Shown here: in pieces, positions 1 to 8,316 of the stretch
Position numbering within the stretch: position 1 is the stretch's first letter
Layout: every line of letters starts with the position of its first letter
Origin: Rhodococcus sp. SMB37
GTDB taxonomy: Bacteria; Actinomycetota; Actinomycetes; Mycobacteriales; Mycobacteriaceae
DNA: 64,000 bases
Assembly: GCF_004345605.1 (NCBI RefSeq)
Contig: NZ_SLVY01000006.1
Span: 186,001 to 250,000, forward strand
Direction of reading: 5' to 3'
Notes under the pieces: model-generated
What the model was told of the DNA's origin: nothing
The model's input: only the letters and a program-made list of their open reading frames with translations
The model's database searches: none
Made by a program: the position numbers and the translations under genes

Positions 1-115
1 CCGCCAGGCGCCTCCGGCAAGGCGGCCGACTAACTCAGCAGATCGGGCCGAACAATGTTGGGGTGGAATGCGATAGCGTTTACGTGGCAAACGAAATCGG
101 ACCCGAGGGGAAGTA

Positions 116-1486
116 ATGACACTGCAAGAAACGAGGACGAGCGCAGTGGGAGAGCAGCCCACTACGCAACCGCAGCACGCCACAGAACGCCCGGCGGAGG
201 TTCCCCAGCGCCCGGGGCAGATGACAGTGGCGGGTGTCCTCGGATTGTTCACCGATGGCACTGCGCCGCTGCGGATTACAGCGTTCGATGGCAGTGGGGT
301 GGGTCCGCAGGACGCTCCGGTCGGCATTCATGTCAAAAGCCGGCGGGCGCTGGCGTACCTGGTGCAGGCGCCCGGCGAGCTGGGTCTGACCCGGGCGTAC
401 GTGTCCGGGGATCTGAACCTGCTCGGTGCGCATCCCGGCGACCCGTATCCGCTACTCAAAGCGGCGATCGCGTTCCGTGAGGTCCGTCGTCCGTCGGCGG
501 CCGAGTTGGTCGAGGCGGCAAGGGTATTGGGACGCGACGTCCTGCGACCGGTTGCGCCGCCTCCGCAGGAGCTGGTGCCCGGGTGGCGGCGGCGCCTGCA
601 CGGCCTCACGCACTCCAAGGCTCGCGATGCTGAGGTGATCCATCATCACTACGACGTCTCGAATGCGTTCTATGAGCGGATGCTCGGCCCCTCGATGACC
701 TACACCTGCGGGGTCTACACGACGCCGGAGACGACCCTCGAGGATGCCCAGGACCGCAAGTACCAGCTGATCTTCGACAAGCTGGGACTGCGCGAGGGGG
801 ATCGGCTGCTCGACATCGGCTGCGGGTGGGGCGGTATGGCCAGGTACGCAGCCGCACGGGGCATCCGGGTCCTGGGTGTCACCCTCGCGGCCGAGCAGGT
901 CGAATGGGCACGCCAGGCCACCGAGGACGCGGGATTGTCGGACCTGGTGGAGATCCGCCACTCCGACTACCGCGATGTGCCCGAAACCGGGTTCGACGCC
1001 ATCACCAGCATCGGCATGACCGAGCACATCGGTGTCGGCCAGTACCCGACGTACTTCGGGTTCTTCCGCGACCATCTGACGCCGGGCGGCCGGATGATGG
1101 TCCACACCATCACCCGCGCCCGCAATGATGTGCGCGGCCGTGGCCGTGCACTCATGGACCGCTACGTGTTTCCTGATGGTGAGCTGACCGGTTCGGGGCG
1201 TCTGATCAGCGAAATCCAGAACATCGGGCTCGAGGTCGTGCACGAGGAGTGCCTACGGCCGCACTACGCATTCACGCTGCGGGACTGGGCGCGTAATCTG
1301 CGTGACCACTGGGACGAGGCGGTCGCGGAGGTTGGTGAAGGCACGGCCCGTGTGTGGGGCCTGATGCTGGCCGGTGGGCGGATCGGCATGGAACGCGGAT
1401 ACCTTCAACATCACCAGATTCTTGCGGTGAAGCCACTGGACGGAGGCGGGACCAGTCTCCCACTCGGCCAGTGGTGGACCCGCTAA
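116..1486 (+). CDS. Cyclopropane-fatty-acyl-phospholipid synthase family methyltransferase
   Basis: 456-residue class I SAM-dependent methyltransferase of the Cfa/CmaA family, which methylenates or methylates double bonds of membrane-lipid acyl chains. The SAM-binding glycine motif LLDIGCGWGG lies at residues 231-240, preceded by the family signature HHYDVSNAFYERML (178-191) and followed by MTEHIG and a C-terminal YAFTLRDWARNL block. The first ~160 residues form the usual N-terminal extension of the longer Cfa-type enzymes. The ATG follows GAGGGG at a good distance. The next small gene begins 20 bases downstream, so they are probably co-transcribed. Acting on plasmid-encoded lipid adaptation is inference; which double bond is modified cannot be told. 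Confidence 0.9.
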   Translation: MTLQETRTSAVGEQPTTQPQHATERPAEVPQRPGQMTVAGVLGLFTDGTAPLRITAFDGSGVGPQDAPVGIHVKSRRALAYLVQAPGELGLTRAYVSGDLNLLGAHPGDPYPLLKAAIAFREVRRPSAAELVEAARVLGRDVLRPVAPPPQELVPGWRRRLHGLTHSKARDAEVIHHHYDVSNAFYERMLGPSMTYTCGVYTTPETTLEDAQDRKYQLIFDKLGLREGDRLLDIGCGWGGMARYAAARGIRVLGVTLAAEQVEWARQATEDAGLSDLVEIRHSDYRDVPETGFDAITSIGMTEHIGVGQYPTYFGFFRDHLTPGGRMMVHTITRARNDVRGRGRALMDRYVFPDGELTGSGRLISEIQNIGLEVVHEECLRPHYAFTLRDWARNLRDHWDEAVAEVGEGTARVWGLMLAGGRIGMERGYLQHHQILAVKPLDGGGTSLPLGQWWTR

Positions 1487-1505
1487 AAGCGGAGGGAAGA
1501 ACACA

Positions 1506-1832
1506 ATGACACAGGTAGAGGCGTTTTACACAGCAGAAGAGCTGGTCGCGCTCGGGTACGCAGAGGAAGGGCTGCGGGAGGTGTTCGGCGACCCGGACAC
1601 TACTGCTGCCGGCGAGGACCGCTGGTCACAAGAGACTGTCATCGCGATTGAGCGCGATGTCCTTGCTCCCGCTGCGCGCATCATCTTCGGCGCCTTCGCG
1701 CCGGACCTCGAAACCCGAGTGGGGATGATCGCGGGTGGTCTGAAGTTCGGGTGGCCACAGATGGAGCAGTTGATGGGGCGCGTGCAGGTACGCGCCGACG
1801 CCGACAGGGAGGGCGCCCTCAGCACACGCTGA
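1506..1832 (+). CDS. Small conserved-looking protein downstream of the Cfa-type gene
   Basis: 108-residue soluble protein with no recognised domain, rich in acidic residues and with an N-terminal helix-like block (YTAEELVALGYAEEGLREVF). The ATG is preceded by GGAGGGAAGAACACA, a strong ribosome binding site, and the gene starts only 20 bases after the methyltransferase stop. It ends just before a perfect hairpin, which makes the two genes a likely operon. No function can be assigned; linkage suggests an accessory role to lipid modification, but that is only context. Confidence 0.7.
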   Translation: MTQVEAFYTAEELVALGYAEEGLREVFGDPDTTAAGEDRWSQETVIAIERDVLAPAARIIFGAFAPDLETRVGMIAGGLKFGWPQMEQLMGRVQVRADADREGALSTR

Positions 1833-1866
1833 GCCTTCACCACCCGGTGGGGGTCTCACGGACACA

Positions 1867-1911
1867 ACCCAAAAGGTCTGGTCGAACTTCGTTCGACCAG
1901 ACCTTTTGGGT
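1867..1911. terminator. Perfect 21-bp-stem hairpin, probable bidirectional terminator
   Basis: Arms of 21 bases (starting ACCCAAAAGGTCTGG) are perfectly complementary around a TTC loop. It lies between the end of the plus-strand pair and the end of the minus-strand gene at 1963-2436, the place expected for a shared terminator. An A4 run on the left arm and a T4 run on the right arm give weak tails in both directions. Confidence 0.8.
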
Positions 1912-1962
1912 ATTCGTAGTTCAGGAAGCCTTACTCCCTACCGTGGTTCGGGGCACGGTACG

Positions 1963-2436
1963 TCAACGATGATTAGGTGTCGGACCGCCTTCCAGCGAGA
2001 TGACTGTGGGATCCCGCCGACTTTCCCGCCACGCTCGCGATTCGTCCATGGCATCTCCCCAGGCGAGTTCGGCCTGCCATATGGCGATGAATAGCTCCCG
2101 CTCTTTCATCTGGTCGCGGTTGTACTGGTCCACCTCGTCCGGTGTCATGCAGTCCTCCGGCCAGGTCTCGCCCGGCTCCAGGTCCAGGGAGCTACGAACG
2201 TGCGGACGACTGGGTGAAAGCGGCTGAGGTTCGCAGAACGGGTCGTTCGGGTCCATCAGCGGCGTGCCCGCCTCCAGTTCCTGTATCCGCGCCGTCAACC
2301 GATCATCAACCGGAGCATCCTTGGGGATTAAGCCGTAGCCGGCGACACATCCCACCGCGATCGCCGCCGCACCCACCGCGATGCCTCCCCGTACAGCCCA
2401 CTCGCGCCGAGTGGTCGTTTTCTGAGCCGTTTCCAT
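1963..2436 (-). CDS. Membrane-anchored protein of the plasmid transfer module, unknown function
   Basis: 157 residues: a short basic N-terminus (METAQKTTTRREWAVRGG), one hydrophobic segment at about 18-38 (GGIAVGAAAIAVGCVAGYGLI), then a long polar, acidic, Pro-rich domain likely outside the membrane or in the cytoplasm. The ATG at 2436 was chosen over an upstream in-frame ATG because GAAGGGGAC sits right before it. It is monocistronic between two hairpins. Its leader (TATCTGCACGATGCAACG then AAGGGG) is shared with the genes starting at 5700 and 8126, so it is probably controlled with them. No family is recognised; a role in conjugal spread is suggested only by neighbours. Confidence 0.7.
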   Translation of the reverse strand: METAQKTTTRREWAVRGGIAVGAAAIAVGCVAGYGLIPKDAPVDDRLTARIQELEAGTPLMDPNDPFCEPQPLSPSRPHVRSSLDLEPGETWPEDCMTPDEVDQYNRDQMKERELFIAIWQAELAWGDAMDESRAWRESRRDPTVISLEGGPTPNHR

Positions 2437-2489
2437 GCCGTCCCCTTCGTTGCATCGTGCAGATACCGCCATCTTTACCACCCAGACAT

Positions 2490-2510
2490 TATCTGCATAT
2501 CGTGTAGATA
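2490..2510. promoter_or_regulatory. 21-bp operator-like dyad, copy 1
   Basis: AT-rich dyad reading TATCTGCATATCGTG then TAGATA, with TATCT/AGATA arms, 54 bases upstream of the start at 2436 in otherwise GC-rich DNA. A near-identical element occurs 59 bases before the start at 5700 and related ones 52 bases before the start at 8126. The constant distance argues for a shared promoter or operator. Confidence 0.6.
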
Positions 2511-2624
2511 CACAGTAGTTTACATGGATTGAATGCAGATTTCTTGCTCATCAAACCCAGAAACCGAGGGGGTAAGCAGATCGTGGCGTTGTGCAAATTC
2601 AAACCACACCCGTATTAGAAGGAA

Positions 2625-2664
2625 CCTGTCCGGCGCGGCCCCTGTAGGGGCCGCGCCGGACAGG
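2625..2664 (-). terminator. GC-rich 18-bp-stem terminator of the FtsK-like operon
   Basis: Perfect 18-base arms (CCTGTCCGGCGCGGCCCC and complement) around a TGTA loop, 22 bases beyond the stop of the FtsK-like gene. There is no strong T run, only TTCCTTCTAAT on the minus strand, which is common for actinobacterial terminators. Confidence 0.8.
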
Positions 2665-2685
2665 AGAAATCGAACAGCCCTGCTG

Positions 2686-4875
2686 TCAGGACGCGAGCAG
2701 ACGCTGCGCGACAGCGAGCTGGTCGGGAACCGGCTTCCCATCGGCGAGTGCTGCTGTGACGTCGCGGGGCGCGACATAGATGGCCTGCGCGAGCTCCATT
2801 CCGCCATCCTCCGTCGCTGTGATGCAGCGGCCCTTCGTCGACTTGGGGATCTCGGTGGGTCGCGGAGCGCCCTCAGGCTGCTCACCAAGGACTGCCGTGC
2901 CTGCCGCTCGTGTCAGCACCCTGAATGCGATCCGCTCCCCGGCGTTGTCACGGATGACTGTGGGAATGCTTTCGCTGGTCGGCTTCTGCGTGGTCAGAAC
3001 GACAACGATCCCGGATGCGCGGCCTTTTTGGACGATCTGACGTACCCCCTTGGCAATGGATGAGGAAATCGTGCGCTCCTCCTTGTCCATGCCGGAGATG
3101 TCCAGCCAGGTCTGGCACTCGTCGATCACCACCACGACCGGATATATCTCCAGTTCCTCGCGCTTTTCCAGCGGGACGTCCCAGAAATTCGAGATACCGG
3201 TGCGCTTGTAGATCGCTTCCGCCCGGGTGACTCGTAGCTGATCGACCCGCTCAAGCGCATCGGCGAGCGGTCCGTCGATGTCGCCGCTGCGATCGAACGT
3301 CCTCGCGATCGGCCGCAGCGGTTCCAGGTCGAAACTCGCTTTTCCGTCGAAAATATGCAGCTCAGCACGCCCAGCCATGCCAGCGAAGACTGGCAGCATC
3401 GACGCCGTTTTGCCGGACCCTGGAGTGCCTCCGACCACTACCCCGGAGTTTCCGGACCAGGTAATCCATGCGGCCGCTCCCGCTTCTGTTTGTCCCAGGT
3501 ACGAGCGGCCGGTGACCGCGTCGTACGACACCGGACGTCCCTTGACCAGCGCGGTCGGCATCTCCGGTGCAGTTGCGTCGTGGGTCGCCACGACGACGCG
3601 GCGGCCCCGCTGCTCCACAGTCAGGGTGGTCAGACCCAGCTCGACACCGAGGACACCCAATGCGGACTGCCAGGTGGCGATCGACTGCCCGGGCAGCGGA
3701 GTGAACTCGAGTTCAATCCCGTCGGTGACCTCCGCGATCGCGGCGAGCGTCGGCAGCTGCTCGGACACCACTTTGGTGGTCGAGCCGTCCCGGTTTTTCC
3801 TGGTCGAAGTTGTTTTCACACCCAAGCCGGCAGTCCGGAGCAGTTCGGTCACCGGGCGGTGGCCACGGGTGAGGATCGACCGTACGAGCGGATATTGCTG
3901 AGTCAGATCAGCAGCAATGGTGCGCCACTCGGTCACCGCAGCCTCGGTCTCGGCCTTCGCCTTCGCTGCTGCCTCTGCGGCTATGTCCGCGGCGCGCACA
4001 GCGGCAGCGTCGGCCGGTGACATGCGGCGCAGGACAGCCTCCCGTGCTGCGTGCTGACGCTCCTGCGGCGACATTGCAGCCAGCCGCGAATGGGCCTGCA
4101 CGCGTGCCCGTGCGAGAGTGTGAGCGGTAGATCCCGGCTGCCCGACCTCTTCTGCCTTGTCTGCGATCGCCGCAAACCGGCCGCGCAGATCCCGGGCGAG
4201 CGCCTTCCACGGGTCGGCCAGGTCGGGATGCGAGGTCGCCAGCCGGGCGGCGAGACCAGCCACTTCATCGACCACCGACTGTGCCTGCGCGATCGCCGGA
4301 CGCAGCGCCTGGCTCAGCAGGCACGCCGCCGATTGTGAGGTGGACTCCGCAAGGTGTGGCTCGGCGAACAGCGGTGCCCAGTCGGCCTCGATGACCGAGA
4401 GCCAGGCCATCGACACGGCGTCCACTCGCGATTCGAGCTTGTCGAGCAGCGGGGAAGCGATCTGCTCGCACGCTGCATGAGCAGCTTCCGATGCCTGCTC
4501 CGGTGCCGTGAGCAGCCGCGATTCGAGCGCCTGGAGCGTCGCGGTCAGATCGCCGCCGAGATCGGACCAGCCGCCGGCCACACGCATCGGAGAATCGGGA
4601 TCGAACGCATCCTGGTGCGCGGTCGTCAGACGCACTGACCAGTCCACGGCCGGAGTCGCCGGAGCCGGTTCGGGCTCAGGTGGCAGGTCCTCGACCTGCC
4701 AGTCGAGCTCCGGTTCCGGCGCGGCTGTGGGTCGCACGGGCTCGACCTGCGGTTCCGGCTCTGTACTGGGCTCCATCGCAGGCACAGGTTCGGGCGTCGG
4801 TTCGGGCGCTCGCTGCTTCTGGATTTGCGCCCGGCGTGCCTGCAGCGCAGCGAGGAAGTCGTCATTCTTAGCCAC
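2686..4875 (-). CDS. FtsK/SpoIIIE-type DNA translocase, TraB-like conjugation protein
   Basis: 729 residues. A Pro/Glu-rich N-terminal ~100 residues is followed by an Ala-rich helical region and a C-terminal FtsK-type ATPase. Walker A is GGTPGSGKT at about residue 480 and Walker B is VVVVIDECQTW at about 575. In actinobacterial plasmids a single hexameric FtsK-like pump (TraB/TraSA) moves double-stranded plasmid DNA between mycelia or cells; the DUF2637 and Rep neighbours fit that. The GTG start follows GGCAGGAGG and overlaps the preceding gene by 8 bases, so it is translationally coupled. No transmembrane segment or gamma winged-helix is obvious, so a role other than conjugation, such as plasmid segregation, remains possible. 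Confidence 0.85.
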   Translation of the reverse strand: MAKNDDFLAALQARRAQIQKQRAPEPTPEPVPAMEPSTEPEPQVEPVRPTAAPEPELDWQVEDLPPEPEPAPATPAVDWSVRLTTAHQDAFDPDSPMRVAGGWSDLGGDLTATLQALESRLLTAPEQASEAAHAACEQIASPLLDKLESRVDAVSMAWLSVIEADWAPLFAEPHLAESTSQSAACLLSQALRPAIAQAQSVVDEVAGLAARLATSHPDLADPWKALARDLRGRFAAIADKAEEVGQPGSTAHTLARARVQAHSRLAAMSPQERQHAAREAVLRRMSPADAAAVRAADIAAEAAAKAKAETEAAVTEWRTIAADLTQQYPLVRSILTRGHRPVTELLRTAGLGVKTTSTRKNRDGSTTKVVSEQLPTLAAIAEVTDGIELEFTPLPGQSIATWQSALGVLGVELGLTTLTVEQRGRRVVVATHDATAPEMPTALVKGRPVSYDAVTGRSYLGQTEAGAAAWITWSGNSGVVVGGTPGSGKTASMLPVFAGMAGRAELHIFDGKASFDLEPLRPIARTFDRSGDIDGPLADALERVDQLRVTRAEAIYKRTGISNFWDVPLEKREELEIYPVVVVIDECQTWLDISGMDKEERTISSSIAKGVRQIVQKGRASGIVVVLTTQKPTSESIPTVIRDNAGERIAFRVLTRAAGTAVLGEQPEGAPRPTEIPKSTKGRCITATEDGGMELAQAIYVAPRDVTAALADGKPVPDQLAVAQRLLAS

Positions 4876-5380
4876 GGTCGGCCTCCTGCCGGACAGCCAC
4901 CTTCCACCGGCCTGCTTCGGCGGGCTTCAGGGTGGCAGGGCGCGTTGCTCGGTGCGAGCGCAACTCGATCGGGGAATCCGGGATCGGAGGACCTGGCACT
5001 TCCTCGGCCGGATAGTGCTCGATCCGATCGTTGGTCAGGATTCGAATGACTCGCGCTGACCGATCTACACGCTCGGTTTTCAGCACCCGGTTGATTCGCA
5101 AGCTGGTCAGCAGCTGGTCCGCCACACTCGACAGCACCGCCTGATGCGCCTTCGGTCCCAGCAGCTCCCACTCGATGATCACCGAGTCCGTGTCTCCGAC
5201 CATGCGCTGGTACATGACCGGCAGGCACCCCGTGTAGGACCGCTCCGGCGGACCATTGAGGACCAACTCCCAGAACCCTTGGGCGGGCGGTTCCGTCCAC
5301 CGGAGGATGCCCACCTGCCCCGCGAGCTGACGCAACCCCTCCAGCCCCAGAGCATCCACCTCACCAAATGCAGTCCTCAC
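4868..5380 (-). CDS. Unknown protein coupled to the FtsK-like translocase
   Basis: 170 residues from a GTG that overlaps the upstream stop as GTGA; a longer reading from 5419 would overlap the HTH gene more and lacks support. The protein is soluble and mixed alpha/beta with a conserved-looking core (WELVLNGPPERSYTG, DSVIIEWELLGPKAHQAVL). It lies between an HTH protein and the FtsK-like ATPase in a tightly overlapping operon, so it probably works with the translocase. No family recognised. Confidence 0.7.
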   Translation of the reverse strand: MRTAFGEVDALGLEGLRQLAGQVGILRWTEPPAQGFWELVLNGPPERSYTGCLPVMYQRMVGDTDSVIIEWELLGPKAHQAVLSSVADQLLTSLRINRVLKTERVDRSARVIRILTNDRIEHYPAEEVPGPPIPDSPIELRSHRATRPATLKPAEAGRWKVAVRQEADRG

Positions 5381-5700
5381 GGCTTCCCCGCCTCCCGCAG
5401 CACCTTGCCGACCCACCACGGGGACATGCCCACGACCACCGCCAGCTCCTCATGCGTGTACACGCCCGCCAGCACCATGACGATCTCCCGACGCACCTTG
5501 GTCGTCGCCTCATCCATCACTACGAACAGCTCAGCGGTCTGCGCCGCCACGTCCATCGAGAACGGCGCCGCCGGGTCCACCGAGTCGAGCAGCGCGGCCG
5601 ACCGCTCTTTCAGCTCCTGCGCTGTCTTCGCGATCGCCGCCTGCGCGGCTACCCGACCCATCGCGATCTCCTCTGGACTACGCGCTCGATACCGCCCCAT
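5377..5700 (-). CDS. Small helix-turn-helix protein, putative transfer-operon regulator
   Basis: 107 residues: a basic start, an Ala-rich helical region (MGRVAAQAAIAKTAQELKERSAAL), and a C-terminal HTH-like segment (THEELAVVVGMSPWWVGKVLREAG). The ATG at 5700 follows GGAAGGG; an in-frame upstream ATG at 5745 lies inside the shared leader. First gene of the operon ending with the FtsK-like gene. It is a candidate for the protein that binds the 21-bp dyads upstream of itself and of the genes at 2436 and 8126, though nothing proves this. Confidence 0.7.
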   Translation of the reverse strand: MGRYRARSPEEIAMGRVAAQAAIAKTAQELKERSAALLDSVDPAAPFSMDVAAQTAELFVVMDEATTKVRREIVMVLAGVYTHEELAVVVGMSPWWVGKVLREAGKP

Positions 5701-5758
5701 GCCAACCACTACCCTTCCGTTGCAGCGTGCAGATACAGCTTTCACGCCTTCCCGCTTA

Positions 5759-5779
5759 TATCTGTATTTAGTATAGATA
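5759..5779. promoter_or_regulatory. 21-bp operator-like dyad, copy 2
   Basis: TATCTGTATTTAGTA then TAGATA, 59 bases upstream of the start at 5700. It shares the TATCTG left half and TAGATA right half with copy 1. A T-rich flank (CCCCTTTTTAATTGGG) follows. The intergenic segment from here to about 5895 also resembles 2520-2630. Confidence 0.6.
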
Positions 5780-5910
5780 GACCCCTTTTTAATTGGGTGA
5801 ATTACAGATTTTTGCCCGCAACACCCCCGCTTTCAGGATCCTGATGTGTGAGGGGGATGTGCAGATTCCGACCGGCTCCCTATTAGAAAGAAGGACGGCG
5901 CCCGAGCCTG

Positions 5911-6180
5911 TCACTCAGGGCGTGTCATGTCGTGTCCATCCAGTCCGGCGCGGCGCAGCACGTAGGCGATGGTCTCGGGAGTCGGCGCAGCCCGCATCAC
6001 CACCGCGGTCGTGCATTGCCCCCCGTTCGTCCAGACGCGGCCGAGTCCGTGCGGTGCGAGGTTGCTGTCCGCCCGGTACAGAGCGTCACGGCCGAACTCG
6101 GCGGCGACGTCCTCCCACTCGCCAGTCAAGGTGAGAGCGTCTCCGTCGCGGGTGACGAGGTGCCACTGCTGCGCGCTCAC
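5911..6180 (-). CDS. Small protein of the transfer module, unknown
   Basis: 89 residues from a GTG at 6180 (VSAQQWHLVTRDGDALTLTG). It has an antiparallel-sheet-like pattern with aromatic and Gly turns and an HTH-like tail (TPETIAYVLRRAGLDG). It begins inside the preceding gene in another frame. Because the upstream protein's tail beyond this point looks like frame noise, the two may originally have been one longer protein now split by a frameshift near 6185. No family recognised. Confidence 0.5.
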   Translation of the reverse strand: MSAQQWHLVTRDGDALTLTGEWEDVAAEFGRDALYRADSNLAPHGLGRVWTNGGQCTTAVVMRAAPTPETIAYVLRRAGLDGHDMTRPE

Positions 6181-6556
6181 GCCCGACCTCGAAGTACGCG
6201 GCGAACCCTGCCAGGAAGCCGGTCTCGTAGGTGTCGACGTCGGCCTGCCCCGGCGTCGCCGTGAACCACGTCCCGGCGTCGTCGGCGCTGGTGGCATCGT
6301 CTTCGCGTTCACGCTCGACTGCCTCGGCGTACCCGGCGGCGCGGCCCTGCTCGTAGGCGTCCGTGCCGGGCGTTCGACGTCCAGCGGTCAGCGGCAGCAT
6401 GTCCAGATGCCCGACATGCCATGTGACCTGGCGGAGCGGCTCCTCGGAGCGGCGCAGGAGGTCGCGCACATCGGCGAGCGCATCGACCCAGGGCGAGGGC
6501 TTCGGATTCGTTGCGAGCAGGCCCCTGGGGAAACGTCGATGCTTCAGAGCGTCCAC
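6086..6556 (-). CDS. Unknown acidic protein, possibly frameshifted
   Basis: 156 residues. The core (TDAYEQGRAAGYAEAVERERED, TYETGFLAGFAAYFEVGRE) shows two similar helical motifs with spaced aromatic and Gly residues. The last ~30 residues are Arg-rich and look like an out-of-frame reading of the next gene, so the real protein may end near 6185 or continue into the 5911-6180 frame. It lies in the minus-strand transfer module. No function assigned. Confidence 0.45.
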   Translation of the reverse strand: MDALKHRRFPRGLLATNPKPSPWVDALADVRDLLRRSEEPLRQVTWHVGHLDMLPLTAGRRTPGTDAYEQGRAAGYAEAVEREREDDATSADDAGTWFTATPGQADVDTYETGFLAGFAAYFEVGRERAAVAPRHPRRRRSHLDWRVGGRRRRVRP

Positions 6557-6633
6557 GGATCAGGTCTCAATCGGTCGTTTCTGACACCGGGACCGACGCC
6601 GGGATCGACGCCGGAGCCGTAGGTGATGAAACG

Positions 6634-6678
6634 ACTGTCCCCGGCGCCGGCAACAGAAGCCGGGCGCCCGGGGACAGT
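6634..6678 (-). terminator. GC-rich hairpin after the DUF2637 gene
   Basis: ACTGTCCCCGGCGCCGGC pairs with GCCGGGCGCCCGGGGACAGT across a seven-base loop, with a small bulge. It begins 9 bases past the stop of the minus-strand gene at 6687-7616, the position of an intrinsic terminator. Confidence 0.7.
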
Positions 6679-6686
6679 GGCCTGCA

Positions 6687-7616
6687 CTACGCCACAGGCT
6701 GGGCGATGCTGTCGACTTCCGTTGCCAGAGCGGACTCATCCAGGTCCGGCAGCGGCGGGATCGTGAAGCCTGCCGCCAGAGCAGCCGCCTCGGCCTTCTT
6801 GTACCGGCGCAACGCGGTGGAGGCAGCCTTGGCGCCCGTTGCGGCGGCGAGGTCAGCGAACGGCATACCGGGGTCGCCGATCTTCACTCGCGCCGTTTCT
6901 TTGACGATCAGGTCGGGGTCGGCCTGGTCGAGAAACCGGAGGAGGTCATCGACTGTCAGCACCTCATTGCGCGCGCTGACCTCGCACGTTGCCGGTGCCG
7001 GCGCAGCAGGAGCAACGTCGTGCGCAACGCGGGCCCGTGTTGCACCGGCCTGCGAAGGGTGCGGGCGCACGACGTCGGCCCCGTCGGCCGACGTTGCTGC
7101 AACGGACACTTTGAAGTCGGCGTAGGCGTCACCGATGGCCTTGATGACCAATCCGACCCCGTGGGGCCAGGCCAGGACCAGCAGCGGCGGAATGACGGAG
7201 ATCGAGACGGCGAGCCTCGGGTCCAATGGGACGAATCCGAGGTCGGCGCCCGCCCCGATCTCACGGAGAGCCGTGGTCGCGGCATGGTAGGCGTGGTACC
7301 CGTTACTCCAAACGGACACAGCGATCACAGCGCACGCGAGGAAGACGAAGAAGTTTCGCCCTGCCGCGTTGCCGTCGATCTTGTTCAGGACCACGACGCA
7401 GACAGTGGAGACGAAAATCGTCGTATCGACGATGGCGGGGATGATCCACGCGAGATCGGGCGGCAGCATCGCCGTGTGCGCGAGGTCCCGCTGCACAGCG
7501 AAACTGACCGCGAACGCGCCCACTGTGATGGCGAGCGCGGCGAAGATGGCGAGGAACATCGCGCTGACCAGGCCGTAGAGCCGGACCTGTGCTGCGCGGA
7601 CGTTAAGGTCGGTCAT
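6687..7616 (-). CDS. DUF2637 membrane protein (Spd-like plasmid spread protein)
   Basis: 309 residues. The N-terminal half has four hydrophobic segments (about 15-37, 48-70, 86-104 and 138-162), including the Asp-bearing PPDLAWIIPAIVDTTIF segment typical of DUF2637 proteins of actinobacterial plasmids. The C-terminal half is cytoplasmic, Ala-rich, with a DNA-binding-like ending (PGMPFADLAAATGAKAASTALRRYKKAEA). Such proteins sit next to tra genes and are thought to help intramycelial plasmid spread; that role is by family, not shown here. Starts 8 bases after AAAGGACACCCG. Confidence 0.8.
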   Translation of the reverse strand: MTDLNVRAAQVRLYGLVSAMFLAIFAALAITVGAFAVSFAVQRDLAHTAMLPPDLAWIIPAIVDTTIFVSTVCVVVLNKIDGNAAGRNFFVFLACAVIAVSVWSNGYHAYHAATTALREIGAGADLGFVPLDPRLAVSISVIPPLLVLAWPHGVGLVIKAIGDAYADFKVSVAATSADGADVVRPHPSQAGATRARVAHDVAPAAPAPATCEVSARNEVLTVDDLLRFLDQADPDLIVKETARVKIGDPGMPFADLAAATGAKAASTALRRYKKAEAAALAAGFTIPPLPDLDESALATEVDSIAQPVA

Positions 7617-7709
7617 GATCGGGTGTCCTTTCAGTGGTCCCGGTCGCCGAGGCCCTGCCGGATACCAGCCGGTGGGGCCTCTCTCTGTATGTGGATGAAG
7701 GCGGACGCA

Positions 7710-8126
7710 CTACTCGCCCCGACGCTCCTCAGCGATCTGCCGGTGCGCTTCCTGCACCAAGTCGTCGAATAGAAGCTGGTCAGCTGCCTTTTCGGCCGCC
7801 GCAACTCGCGCTTGCTCCGCCTCCTGGGCTGCGGCAGCCATCTGGGCGTCCCGAGCAGCCTGCTCGGCCGCAGCGCGCTCGAGCGTTAGCTGGTCGGCAC
7901 GCTCCTGTTCGGCCACAGCCTGCTGCTCGACAGCTGCCCGTTCTGTCGCAGCATTCGCCCCCATGGTGGCCTTTTCGATCAACCAAAAGGTCACCGCCCA
8001 GATAAAGATCCCGAAGGGAATCCACTCTTTGCCAGCATTCAGCGCCAGCAGCACAGTCGCCACCAGTGTGATGAATCCGGACACCTTCAAGATCCGGGAT
8101 ACAGGCCAAGGCTTTTCCTGTGTCAC
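7710..8126 (-). CDS. Two-helix membrane protein with a long coiled-coil tail
   Basis: 138 residues from a GTG at 8126 preceded by AAGGGGAGG. Two hydrophobic segments (ILKVSGFITLVATVLLAL and PFGIFIWAVTFWLIE) are followed by ~80 residues of Ala/Glu/Gln-rich coiled coil (AAVEQQAVAEQERADQL and onward). It has the same leader and dyads as the genes at 2436 and 5700, 93 bases upstream of the DUF2637 gene, so it may lead that operon. Likely a membrane partner in plasmid transfer; no family recognised. Confidence 0.7.
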   Translation of the reverse strand: MTQEKPWPVSRILKVSGFITLVATVLLALNAGKEWIPFGIFIWAVTFWLIEKATMGANAATERAAVEQQAVAEQERADQLTLERAAAEQAARDAQMAAAAQEAEQARVAAAEKAADQLLFDDLVQEAHRQIAEERRGE

Positions 8127-8177
8127 GTCGTCCTCCCCTTCGTTAGTCGTGCTGATACGACTCTCAACCATCGATTT

Positions 8178-8229
8178 TATCTGCATCTTTTGCATATAAA
8201 GCCGAATTTATATGTACGGTTTGCATATA
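8178..8229. promoter_or_regulatory. Tandem operator-like dyads, copies 3 and 4
   Basis: Two 21-base AT-rich elements: 8178-8198 starts TATCTGCATCTTTTG and ends CATATA, and 8209-8229 starts TATATGTACGG and ends CATATA. The first is 52 bases upstream of the start at 8126 and shares the TATCTGCAT half with the site at 2490. The pair suggests co-operative binding at this promoter. Confidence 0.5.
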
Positions 8230-8316
8230 TATCACCCCTGTGGCGCTCACCCGGGACGCGAACGAGGAAACGTCCGCCTTCGCCGGCGGGAACGTGAAGC
8301 TGAGAACGGGGTCCGC

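Noticed and set aside
1-115. Overlapping frames at 55-480 and 80-433
   Set aside because: They are out-of-frame shadows of the Cfa-type gene; bases 1-115 hold only its promoter region.
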